Assembly: GCF_003674065.1 (NCBI RefSeq)
Contig: NZ_RDBE01000006.1
Location: 62,001 to 126,000 of the forward strand
Length of the DNA: 64,000 bases
Direction of reading: 5' to 3'
From: Nocardioides mangrovicus
GTDB taxonomy: Bacteria; Actinomycetota; Actinomycetes; Propionibacteriales; Nocardioidaceae
The notes under the pieces are model-generated. The model saw only the letters and a list, made by a program, of their open reading frames with translations, ran no database searches and was not told the DNA's origin. Positions 28,911 through 36,692 of this stretch are shown here, piece by piece. A program made the position numbers and the translations under genes. Numbering within the stretch: position 1 is the first letter of the stretch; each line of letters begins with the position of its first letter.

Positions 28911-28939
28911 TTGACGCCGCCGACCCCCGGACGTAGCGT
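28911..28939 (+). promoter_or_regulatory. iolC operon promoter
   Basis: TTGACG (28911-28916), 17-bp spacer, TAGCGT (28934-28939). The GTG start of iolC follows 7 nt later, so the transcript should begin at or next to the start codon. Confidence 0.7.
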
Positions 28940-28946
28940 CGCGCCC

Positions 28947-29873
28947 GTGGTCGACGTGCTTACCTTCGGACGCAGCGGGGTGGATGTGTACCCGCTGCAG
29001 ACCGGGGTCGGGCTGGAGGACGTGACGTCGTTCGGCAAGTTCCTCGGCGGCACCACGGCCAACGTCGCGGTGGCCGCGGCCCGACAGGGGTGCAGCGCCG
29101 CCACGATCACCGGCGTGGGCGACGACCCGTTCGGGCGCTACGTGCGCCGCGAGCTGGTGCGGCTCGGGGTGGCCGACGACTTCGTGGTGACCAACCACGA
29201 GTTCCCGACCCCCGTCACGTTCTGTGAGATCTTCCCGCCCGACGACTTCCCGCTGTACTTCTACCGCTGGCCCACCGCACCCGACCTCGAGGTCACTCCC
29301 GACGACGTGCCGCTTGCGGCGGTCCGCGAGGCCGGGGTGTTCTGGGTCTCGGTGAGCGGGCTGAGCAAGGAGCCGAGCCGCGCGGCACACCACGCCGCGC
29401 TGGAGGCGCGCGGCCGGCGGTCGCACACCGTCCTCGACCTGGACTGGCGGCCGATGTTCTGGGCCTCGGAGGCCGAGGCGACCGCCCAGGTGCAGCAGGT
29501 GCTGGGCTCGGTCACCGTCGCCGTGGGCAACCTCGAGGAGTGCCGGGTCGCGGTCGGCGAGAGCGACCCCGAGCGCGCGGCCGACGCGCTGCTCGAGGCG
29601 GGCGTCGAGCTGGCGGTGGTCAAGCAGGGGCCGCGCGGTGTGCTGGCCAAGACGCACGAGGAGCGCGTGGTGGCCGAGCCGGTGCCGGTCGAGGTGGTCA
29701 ACGGCCTCGGCGCCGGCGACGCCTTCGGCGGCACGCTGGCCGCCGGGCTCGTGGCCGGCCGGCCGCTAGCGCAGGTGATCGCCGACGCGAACGTCGCCGG
29801 CGCCATCGTCGCGGGCCGGCTGGAGTGCTCCACCGCCATGCCCACCACCGCCGAGATCGCGGCCGCGCGATGA
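28947..29873 (+). CDS. iolC: 5-dehydro-2-deoxygluconokinase (PfkB family)
   Basis: A 308-residue sugar kinase that phosphorylates 2-deoxy-5-keto-gluconate in myo-inositol breakdown. PfkB signatures are GGTTANVAVAAARQGC with TITGVGDDPFGRYV near the N terminus, and NGLGAGDAFGGTLAAG near the C terminus with the catalytic Asp. Identity as IolC rests on family likeness plus adjacent iolB and iolD. GTG 28947 has no ribosome site but lies 7 nt after a good -10, so it is predicted leaderless. Its stop overlaps the next gene (ATGA). Confidence 0.88.
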   Translation: MVDVLTFGRSGVDVYPLQTGVGLEDVTSFGKFLGGTTANVAVAAARQGCSAATITGVGDDPFGRYVRRELVRLGVADDFVVTNHEFPTPVTFCEIFPPDDFPLYFYRWPTAPDLEVTPDDVPLAAVREAGVFWVSVSGLSKEPSRAAHHAALEARGRRSHTVLDLDWRPMFWASEAEATAQVQQVLGSVTVAVGNLEECRVAVGESDPERAADALLEAGVELAVVKQGPRGVLAKTHEERVVAEPVPVEVVNGLGAGDAFGGTLAAGLVAGRPLAQVIADANVAGAIVAGRLECSTAMPTTAEIAAAR

Positions 29874-30754
29874 CCGGCTTCGCCCGCGACCTGGCCGAGG
29901 TCGCCGAGATCCGCGCCCGCCACCCCGAGCGGATCGCCGAGCTGCTGGCCGCCCGCACGCGCCGCCCGCTGCTGGGTGACGACGGCCGGCTGATGCTCGT
30001 CGCCTGCGACCACCCCGCCCGGGCGGCGCTCGGCGTGCGCGGCGTCGCCGACGCCATGGCCAGCCGCTCCGACCTGCTGGCACGGCTACGGACGGCGCTG
30101 GCGCGGCCCGGCGTCGACGGGCTGCTGGCCACGGCCGACGTCGTGGAGGACCTGCTGCTCCTCGGCGCGCTGGAGGACAAGGTCGTCGTCGGGTCGATGA
30201 ACCGCGGCGGGCTGTCCGGTGCCGTCTTCGAGCTCGACGACCGGATGACCGGCTACGACGTCGCCGGCATCCGCGACGCCGGTCTCGACGGCGGCAAGAT
30301 GCTCACCCGCATCGACCCCGACGACCCCGGCACCGTGCGCACCCTCGAGGCCTGCGGCCGCGCGGTCAGCGACCTGGCCCGCGAGTCGCTGCTGGCCATG
30401 GTCGAGCCGTTCTGGTGCCACCGCACCGGCGGCCGGGTGGTCAACCAGCTCGACGCCGAGGCTGTCATCCGCTCGGTGCACGTCGCCCAGGGCCTGGGCG
30501 CCACCAGCGCCCGCACCTGGCTCAAGCTGCCCGTCGTCGAGGAGATGGAGCGCGTCATGGACGCCACGACCCTGCCGACGCTCATCCTCGGCGGCGACCC
30601 GTCGGGCCGGCCCGACACCACCTACGCCGAGTGGGCGAAGGCGCTCGCGCTGCCCTCGGTCCGCGGCCTGGTCGTGGGCCGGGCCCTGCTCTTCCCGCCC
30701 GACGACGACGTCGCCGCCGCGGTCGACACCGCCGTCTCGCTGGTGCGCTCGTGA
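29870..30754 (+). CDS. Class I aldolase-like protein, Cgl0159 family
   Basis: A 294-residue (beta/alpha)8 protein of the DeoC/LacD-like aldolase superfamily, of the type encoded in corynebacterial inositol clusters (Cgl0159). Visible conserved stretches are LMLVACDHPARAALGV, GSMNRGGLSG, MTGYDVAGIRDAGLDGGKML and LILGGDPSGRPDTTYAEW. In this operon it would cleave 2-deoxy-5-keto-gluconate 6-phosphate, the IolJ step, which is otherwise missing. That assignment is inference from position. It overlaps iolC and iolB by 4 bp each. Confidence 0.8.
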   Translation: MTGFARDLAEVAEIRARHPERIAELLAARTRRPLLGDDGRLMLVACDHPARAALGVRGVADAMASRSDLLARLRTALARPGVDGLLATADVVEDLLLLGALEDKVVVGSMNRGGLSGAVFELDDRMTGYDVAGIRDAGLDGGKMLTRIDPDDPGTVRTLEACGRAVSDLARESLLAMVEPFWCHRTGGRVVNQLDAEAVIRSVHVAQGLGATSARTWLKLPVVEEMERVMDATTLPTLILGGDPSGRPDTTYAEWAKALALPSVRGLVVGRALLFPPDDDVAAAVDTAVSLVRS

Positions 30755-31605
30755 GCAGCCCGTGGGTGCTGCCGGCCGGCAGCGGATCGGGGCCGTTCGA
30801 CGTCGAGGTGAGCCCCGAGACCGCTCCGGAAGGATGGGCCCACACCAGCCTGCACGTGCTCACCCTCGCGGCCGGCGCGAGCGTCACGATGCCGGCGGGC
30901 CCCGACGAGCGGCTCGTGGTGCCGCTCACCGGTGCGGTGCGGGTGGAGGTCGGCGACGAGGGGTTCGACCTGGCCGGCCGCACCGACGTCTTCGCCGGCG
31001 CCACCGACACCCTCTACTCCCCCACCGCCACCGCGCTCACCCTGGTCAGCGACGCGGGCGCCCGGGTGGCGGTCTGCGGCGCCCGCACCGACGTCGTCCG
31101 CGCGCCCCGCCTGCTGGCGGCCGCCGACGTGCCGGTGGAGCAGCGCGGCGCCGGGCGCTCGAGCCGGCTGGTGCGCAACTTCGGCACCACCGACGTGCTC
31201 GACGCGGGCGCGCTGATCGCCTGCGAGGTGCTGACGCCGGGCGGCAACTGGTCGAGCTACCCCGCGCACAAGCACGACACCGCCGGGCCGGAGGAGTCGG
31301 TGCTGGAGGAGATCTACTACTTCGAGGTGGCCGGCCCGCACGGCTTCGGCTTCCACCGCACCACCAGCTCCGAGGCCGGCGAGATCGACGTGCTGGCCGA
31401 GGTGCGCCACGGCGACACCGCGCTGGTCCCGCACGGCTGGCACGGCCCCTGCGCCGCCGCCCCCGGGCACGACCTGTACTACCTCAACGTGATGGCCGGC
31501 CCCGGCGAGCGGGCCTGGCTGATCAGCGACCACCCCGACCAGGCCTGGATCCGCGAGACCTGGCGCGACGAGGACGTCGACCCGCGGTTGGAGAGCTTCC
31601 GATGA
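30751..31605 (+). CDS. iolB: 5-deoxy-glucuronate isomerase
   Basis: A 284-residue cupin enzyme of the KduI/IolB family converting 5-deoxy-glucuronate to 2-deoxy-5-keto-gluconate. The metal site is visible in SSYPAHKHDTAGPEESVLEE and the C-terminal half has LVPHGWHGPCAAAPGHDLYY followed by LNVMAGPG, characteristic of IolB. GTG 30751 overlaps the aldolase stop (GTGA). It is coupled to iolD downstream through ATGA. Confidence 0.93.
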   Translation: MSSPWVLPAGSGSGPFDVEVSPETAPEGWAHTSLHVLTLAAGASVTMPAGPDERLVVPLTGAVRVEVGDEGFDLAGRTDVFAGATDTLYSPTATALTLVSDAGARVAVCGARTDVVRAPRLLAAADVPVEQRGAGRSSRLVRNFGTTDVLDAGALIACEVLTPGGNWSSYPAHKHDTAGPEESVLEEIYYFEVAGPHGFGFHRTTSSEAGEIDVLAEVRHGDTALVPHGWHGPCAAAPGHDLYYLNVMAGPGERAWLISDHPDQAWIRETWRDEDVDPRLESFR

Positions 31606-33485
31606 TCCGACTCACCGTGGCCCAGGCCACCACCCGCTTCCTGGCCCAGCAGTGGTCCGAGCGCGACGGCGAGCGGCAGCGACTCGTGGCCGGGGTGCTC
31701 GGCATCTTCGGGCACGGCAACGTCGCCGGGCTCGGCCAGGCCCTGCTGGCCGACGAGCTGGAGCGGCCCGGCGAGCTGCCGTACGTGCTCGGCCGCAACG
31801 AGCAGGCGATGGTGCACACCGCGGTCGGCTACGCCCGGATGAAGGACCGGCTGTCCACCTACGCCGTGTCGACCAGCGTCGGCCCGGGTGCCACCAACAT
31901 GGTCACCGGCGCCGCGCTGGCCACGGTCAACCGGCTGCCGGTGCTGCTGCTGCCGGCCGACACCTTCGCCGACCGCAGCGCCGCTCCGCTGCTGCAGGAG
32001 CTCGAGGTGCCGTGGGCCGGCGACGTCAGCGTCAACGACGCCTTCCGGCCGGTCTCGGCGTACTTCGACCGCGTCATGCGCCCCGAGCAGCTGCCGGCCG
32101 CGCTGCTGGGGGCGATGCGGGTGCTCACCGACCCGGCCGCCACCGGCGCCGTCACCGTCTGCTTCCCCCAGGACGTGCAGGCCCAGGCCCACGACTGGCC
32201 CGAGGAGCTGTTCGAGCCGCGCACCTGGCACGTCGCCCGGCCGCTGCCCGAGCCCATGCTGCTGCAGCGCGCGGTCGAGATGATCCGAGCGGCCGAGCGG
32301 CCGATGGTGGTGGCCGGCGGCGGGGTGGCCTACTCCGGCGCCGAGGCCGCGCTGGCGGCGTTCTGCGAGGCCACCGGCATCCCGGTCGGGCAGACCCAGG
32401 CCGGCAAGGGCTCCCTGGTCTTCGACCACCCGCAGTGCCTGGGAGCCGTCGGCGCCACCGGCACCACCGCGGCCAACGCGGTGGCACGCGAGGCCGACCT
32501 GGTGATCGGCGTCGGCACCCGGTTCACCGACTTCACCACCGCCAGCCGCACCGTCTTCGCCGATCCCGACGTCGGCTTCGTCAACCTCAACGTCGCCCGG
32601 CTCGACGCGGTCAAGCACAGCGCGCTGCCGCTGCTCGCCGACGCCCGCGAGGGCCTCGACGCGCTCACCAAGGCCCTCGCCGGGTACCGCGTCGACGACG
32701 CCTACGTCGAGCACTACCGCGACCTCGACGTCGCCTGGCAGGCCCAGGTCGACGCCACCTACCACCGCGCACCAGGCGCCGCGCTCACCCAGGGCGAGGT
32801 GCTCGGCACCGTCAACGACCTGGCCGACGCGCGCGACGTCGTGGTCTGCGCTGCCGGCTCGATGCCCGGCGACCTGCACAAGCTCTGGCAGGTGCGCGAC
32901 CCGAAGGGCTACCACGTCGAGTACGGCTACTCCTGCATGGGCTACGAGGTGGCCGGCGGGCTCGGCGTGAAGCTGGCCGCGCCCGACCGCGACGTGTTCG
33001 TCCTCGTCGGCGACGGCTCCTACCTGATGATGGCCACCGAGCTGGTCACCGCGGTGCAGGAGGGCCTGAAGCTGATCGTGGTGCTGGTGCAGAACCACGG
33101 CTTCGCCTCCATCGGGGCGCTCTCGGAGTCGCTGGGCTCGCAGCGCTTCGGCACCCGCTACCGCTACCGCAGCGACGACGGGCGTCTGGACGGCGACCCG
33201 CTGCCGGTCGACCTGGCCGCCAACGCCGCCAGCCTCGGCATCCGCGTGGTCCGTGCGCACGACGCCGCCGAGCTGGCCGACGCCGTCCACGCGGCCAAGG
33301 CGGCACCCGGCACCACGGTCATCCACGTCGAGACCGACCCGCTGGCGGGCTCGCCGGACTCCGAGGCGTGGTGGGACGTGCCGGTCAGCGAGACCTCGAC
33401 CCTGGAGTCCACCCGCGCCGCCCGCGCCACCTACAAGCAGCACAAGGCCGCCCAGCGGCCCTACCTGAAAGGCCCCACGACATGA
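31602..33485 (+). CDS. iolD: 3D-(3,5/4)-trihydroxycyclohexane-1,2-dione hydrolase
   Basis: A 627-residue thiamine diphosphate enzyme that opens the inositol ring. The N-terminal PYR domain has the catalytic Glu in LGRNEQAMVHTAVGYAR, the middle domain includes AGGGVAYSGAEAALAAF, and the C-terminal PP domain shows the GDG motif in FVLVGDGSYLMMATELVTAV continuing to VLVQNHGFASIG. Length fits IolD. ATG 31602 overlaps the iolB stop. Confidence 0.95.
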   Translation: MIRLTVAQATTRFLAQQWSERDGERQRLVAGVLGIFGHGNVAGLGQALLADELERPGELPYVLGRNEQAMVHTAVGYARMKDRLSTYAVSTSVGPGATNMVTGAALATVNRLPVLLLPADTFADRSAAPLLQELEVPWAGDVSVNDAFRPVSAYFDRVMRPEQLPAALLGAMRVLTDPAATGAVTVCFPQDVQAQAHDWPEELFEPRTWHVARPLPEPMLLQRAVEMIRAAERPMVVAGGGVAYSGAEAALAAFCEATGIPVGQTQAGKGSLVFDHPQCLGAVGATGTTAANAVAREADLVIGVGTRFTDFTTASRTVFADPDVGFVNLNVARLDAVKHSALPLLADAREGLDALTKALAGYRVDDAYVEHYRDLDVAWQAQVDATYHRAPGAALTQGEVLGTVNDLADARDVVVCAAGSMPGDLHKLWQVRDPKGYHVEYGYSCMGYEVAGGLGVKLAAPDRDVFVLVGDGSYLMMATELVTAVQEGLKLIVVLVQNHGFASIGALSESLGSQRFGTRYRYRSDDGRLDGDPLPVDLAANAASLGIRVVRAHDAAELADAVHAAKAAPGTTVIHVETDPLAGSPDSEAWWDVPVSETSTLESTRAARATYKQHKAAQRPYLKGPTT

Positions 33486-34396
33486 CGATCACCATCGGCT
33501 CAGCCCCCGACTCCTGGGGCGTCTGGTTCGCCGACGACCCCGTGCAGACCCCGGCCGACCGGTTCCTCGACGAGGTGGCCGCCGCCGGCTACGAGTGGAT
33601 CGAGCTCGGCCCGTACGGGTACCTGCCCAGCGACCCCGACGAGCTGCTGGCCGCGCTGGACAAGCGCAGCCTCAAGGTCTCGGCCGGCACCGTGTTCTCA
33701 GCGCTGCACCGCCCCGACTCCTGGGACGACGTGTGGCGCCAGGTCACCGACGTCGCCGCGCTCACCCGGGCGGCCGGCGGCGAGCACATCGTGGTGATCC
33801 CCGACCTCTACCGCGACCACAAGACCGGCGAGAACCTCGAGCCCGGCACGCTCACCGACGAGCAGTGGACCAAGCTCACCCGCGACACCGAGGAGCTGGG
33901 CCGCCGCATCCTCGACGAGTACGGCCTGCACCTGCAGTTCCACTCCCACGCCGACAGCCACGTGGGCCGGATGGCGGAGATCGAGCGGTTCCTCGAGGCC
34001 ACCGACCCGGCCTACGTGAACCTGTGCCTGGACACCGGGCACGTCGCCTACTACGGCGGCGACAACCTGGGCCTCATCGAGCGCCACCCCGACCGGATCG
34101 GCTACCTGCACCTCAAGCAGGTCGACCCCACGATCGTGGCGCAGGTCGAGGCCGAGGACCTGGTGTTCCCCGAGGCGGTGCGTCGCGGCGTCATGTGCGA
34201 GCCGCCGAGCGGTGTGCCCGACCTGGGCGCGGTGCTCGACGCCGTCGGGCGCCTGGACCGCGACCTCTACGCGATCGTCGAGCAGGACATGTACCCCTGC
34301 CCGCCCGACCAGCCGCTGCCGATCGCGCGCCGCACCCACTCCTACCTGGCCGGCTGCAGCGGGGCGTCGGTCTCGTTGGGACAGCAGACCCGCTAG
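33482..34396 (+). CDS. TIM-barrel sugar isomerase/epimerase, IolE/IolH-like
   Basis: A 304-residue xylose isomerase-like TIM-barrel protein (AP endonuclease 2 family). Metal-binding regions are seen in YEWIELGPYGYLP, LQFHSHADSHVG, NLCLDTGHVAYYGG and IGYLHLKQVDP. In the pathway it is the only candidate for inosose dehydratase (IolE), but similarity to IolH-type epimerases leaves this open. ATG 33482 overlaps the iolD stop. The stop shares CTAG (34393-34396) with the convergent FCD regulator. Confidence 0.8.
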   Translation: MTITIGSAPDSWGVWFADDPVQTPADRFLDEVAAAGYEWIELGPYGYLPSDPDELLAALDKRSLKVSAGTVFSALHRPDSWDDVWRQVTDVAALTRAAGGEHIVVIPDLYRDHKTGENLEPGTLTDEQWTKLTRDTEELGRRILDEYGLHLQFHSHADSHVGRMAEIERFLEATDPAYVNLCLDTGHVAYYGGDNLGLIERHPDRIGYLHLKQVDPTIVAQVEAEDLVFPEAVRRGVMCEPPSGVPDLGAVLDAVGRLDRDLYAIVEQDMYPCPPDQPLPIARRTHSYLAGCSGASVSLGQQTR

Positions 34397-35055
34397 CTGG
34401 AGACACCGGGAGCGGCGTGCCGCAGCAGGTAGCCCTCCTTGGAGTTCGAGATGTGGCGCGTCATCAGCCGCGCGGCCTCGCCCGCGCGCCCGGCGAGCAC
34501 CGCGTCGGCGATGGTGCGGTGCTCGGTCCAGGAGTGGCCGCCGCGCACGTCGACGTCCATGGCGTAGAGCCACTGGATCTTCGCCGAGACCTGGCGCAGC
34601 AGCGCGGTGAGGCTGTGGTTGCCGCACAGCTCGGCGATGCCCAGGTGGAAGGCGGTGTTCAGCGGCGGCAGGTCGTCGCGCCGGCCCGCGTCGAGCAGCC
34701 GCTCGCCCTCCTCCACGAGGTGGCACAGTCCGGTGCGCAGACCCTCGACCTCATCGTCGCCGCGCTTGAACCGCAGCGCCGCGCGGCGGGCGGTGATGGA
34801 CTCGATGCTGGTGCGCACGGCGAACAGGTCCTCGGCGTCGTCGGCGCTCAGGTGCGCCACCCGCACGCCGGCGTAGGCGCGCGAGACGACGAAGCCCTCG
34901 GCCTCCAGCTGCTTGAGCGCCTCGCGCACCGGCACCCGCGAGACGCCGTAGGCCTGGCACAGCTGCTGCTCGACCAGACGGTCGCCGGGCTGGTGCGTGC
35001 CGGCGACGATCTCCTCGCGCAGGCGCAGCACGACGTCGTCGGCCAGCCGGCTCAC
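34393..35055 (-). CDS. GntR family regulator with FCD domain
   Basis: A 220-residue repressor of the FadR/VanR branch. The winged helix occupies about residues 5-70 (LREEIVAGTHQPGDRLVEQQ, YGVSRVPVREALKQLEAEGF). The all-helical FCD domain follows, with the metal-ligand style residues in LNTAFHLGIAEL and TEHRTIADAVLAG. It is the last gene of the peptide operon, overlapping the ATPase gene (GTGA). The GTATAC-centred palindrome at 41975-41996, at the head of the same operon, is the expected kind of site, so it probably represses its own operon. Confidence 0.9.
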   Translation of the reverse strand: MSRLADDVVLRLREEIVAGTHQPGDRLVEQQLCQAYGVSRVPVREALKQLEAEGFVVSRAYAGVRVAHLSADDAEDLFAVRTSIESITARRAALRFKRGDDEVEGLRTGLCHLVEEGERLLDAGRRDDLPPLNTAFHLGIAELCGNHSLTALLRQVSAKIQWLYAMDVDVRGGHSWTEHRTIADAVLAGRAGEAARLMTRHISNSKEGYLLRHAAPGVSS

Positions 35056-36692
35056 GAGACCAGACCCGCTCCGGGGATCGCCGCGAGCAGCTCGCGGGTG
35101 TAGCCGGCCTCGGGGGCGTCGAAGACGGCCTCGACCGGGCCCGACTCCACCACCGTGCCCTGCTGCATCACCACGACGTCGTGGGCCACCAGCCGTACCA
35201 CCGCGAGGTCGTGGGTGATGAACAGGTAGGTCAGACCCAGGTCGCGCTGCAGGTCGCCCAGCAGCGTGAGGATCTGGTCCTGCACGAGCACGTCGAGCGC
35301 CGAGACCGCCTCGTCGCACACCATCAGCCGTGGCTCCAGCGCCAGTGCCCGTGCAATGGCGACGCGCTGCCGCTGGCCGCCGGAGAGCTCGGTGGGGTGC
35401 CGCTGCGCCACGCTGCGCGGCAGCGCGACGTGGTCGAGCAGCTCGGCCACGCGGGAGCGCCGCGAGGCCCGGTCGCCGACCTTGAAGACCCGCAGCGGCT
35501 CGTCGACGAGGTGCTCGACGGTGAACATCGGGTCGAGCGAGGCGTAGGGGTCCTGGAAGACCGGCTGCATCGCCCGCCGGATGGCGCGCCGTCGGGCCCC
35601 GGTGGCGGTGGCCACGTGCTCGCTGTCGACGCGCACCTCGCCCGCGTCGGGGGTGTCGAGCCCGAGCACGAGCCGGGCCAGGGTCGTCTTGCCCGAGCCG
35701 GACTCCCCCACCACCGCCGTGGTGGTGCCGGGCCGGACCTCGAACGAGACGTGATCCACCGCCGTCAGCCGCTCGCTGCGCCCACGGATGCGGAAGCTGC
35801 GCACCAGGTCGTCGACGACCAGGATCGGCTCGGACCCGCTCCCGGCGGGGGCCGCATCCGGCGTCGCCGCCGCCTCGCGCGCGGCTCGCGCCGAGGCCAG
35901 CGACGGCGCGGCCGCCACCAGCGCCTTCGTGTACTCGTGCTGCGGCTCGCGCAGGATCCGGGCCGCCGGTCCCTCCTCGACGATCCGCCCCTGCGACATC
36001 ACCACCACGCGGTCGGCGCGGTCGGCGGCCAGGCCCAGGTCGTGGGTCACGAACAGCAGCGACGCCCCCCGCTCGGCCCGCAGCCTCTCGAGGTGGTCGA
36101 GGATGCCGCGCTGCACCGTGACGTCGAGCGCCGAGGTGGGCTCGTCGGCGATGAGCAGGTCGGGCTCGCAGGCCAGCGCGATCGCGATGAGCACGCGCTG
36201 CCGCAGCCCGCCCGACAGCTCGTGCGGGTACTGCCGGTAGCGGCGCTCGGGCTCGGGGATGCCGGCCTCGCCGAGCAGCTCGACGGCGCGCTTTCGGGCC
36301 GCCGAGCGCCCCGCGAGCCGGTGCGCCAGCAGCGTCTCGGCCACCTGGTGACCCACCCGGGTGGCCGGGTTGAGGTTCGACATCGGGTCCTGCGGGATGA
36401 GGCCGATCTCGCGGCCGCGCAGCCGCTGCAGCCGCTTCTCGTCGGCGTGGGTGACGTCCTCGCCGGCGAAGCTCACCCGACCGCCCGAGACCGTGCCGGT
36501 GCCGGGCAGCAGCCCGATCACGGCGGCGGCGGTCGTCGACTTCCCCGAGCCGGACTCCCCCACCACCGCCACCCGCTCACCGCGCGCGACCCGCAGGTCG
36601 ACGCCGTGCACGACCGGACGCAGCCCCTCGTGGGTGCGGAAGGAGACCTCCAGACCGGTGACGCTGAGCAGCGCCTCATCGTCCGACGGCAT
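35052..36692 (-). CDS. Peptide ABC transporter, fused dual ATPase (DppD-DppF type)
   Basis: A 546-residue protein with two complete ATPase modules. Each has Walker A (GESGSGKST and GESGSGKTT), a signature (LSGGLRQRV and LSGGQRQRV) and Walker B (LLIADEPTSALD and LMVCDEAVSALD). This is the GsiA-like fused arrangement of oligopeptide or glutathione importers. ATG 36692 lies inside the end of the gamma-glutamyltransferase gene, a 17-bp overlap, so the two products are coupled. Confidence 0.92.
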   Translation of the reverse strand: MPSDDEALLSVTGLEVSFRTHEGLRPVVHGVDLRVARGERVAVVGESGSGKSTTAAAVIGLLPGTGTVSGGRVSFAGEDVTHADEKRLQRLRGREIGLIPQDPMSNLNPATRVGHQVAETLLAHRLAGRSAARKRAVELLGEAGIPEPERRYRQYPHELSGGLRQRVLIAIALACEPDLLIADEPTSALDVTVQRGILDHLERLRAERGASLLFVTHDLGLAADRADRVVVMSQGRIVEEGPAARILREPQHEYTKALVAAAPSLASARAAREAAATPDAAPAGSGSEPILVVDDLVRSFRIRGRSERLTAVDHVSFEVRPGTTTAVVGESGSGKTTLARLVLGLDTPDAGEVRVDSEHVATATGARRRAIRRAMQPVFQDPYASLDPMFTVEHLVDEPLRVFKVGDRASRRSRVAELLDHVALPRSVAQRHPTELSGGQRQRVAIARALALEPRLMVCDEAVSALDVLVQDQILTLLGDLQRDLGLTYLFITHDLAVVRLVAHDVVVMQQGTVVESGPVEAVFDAPEAGYTRELLAAIPGAGLVS

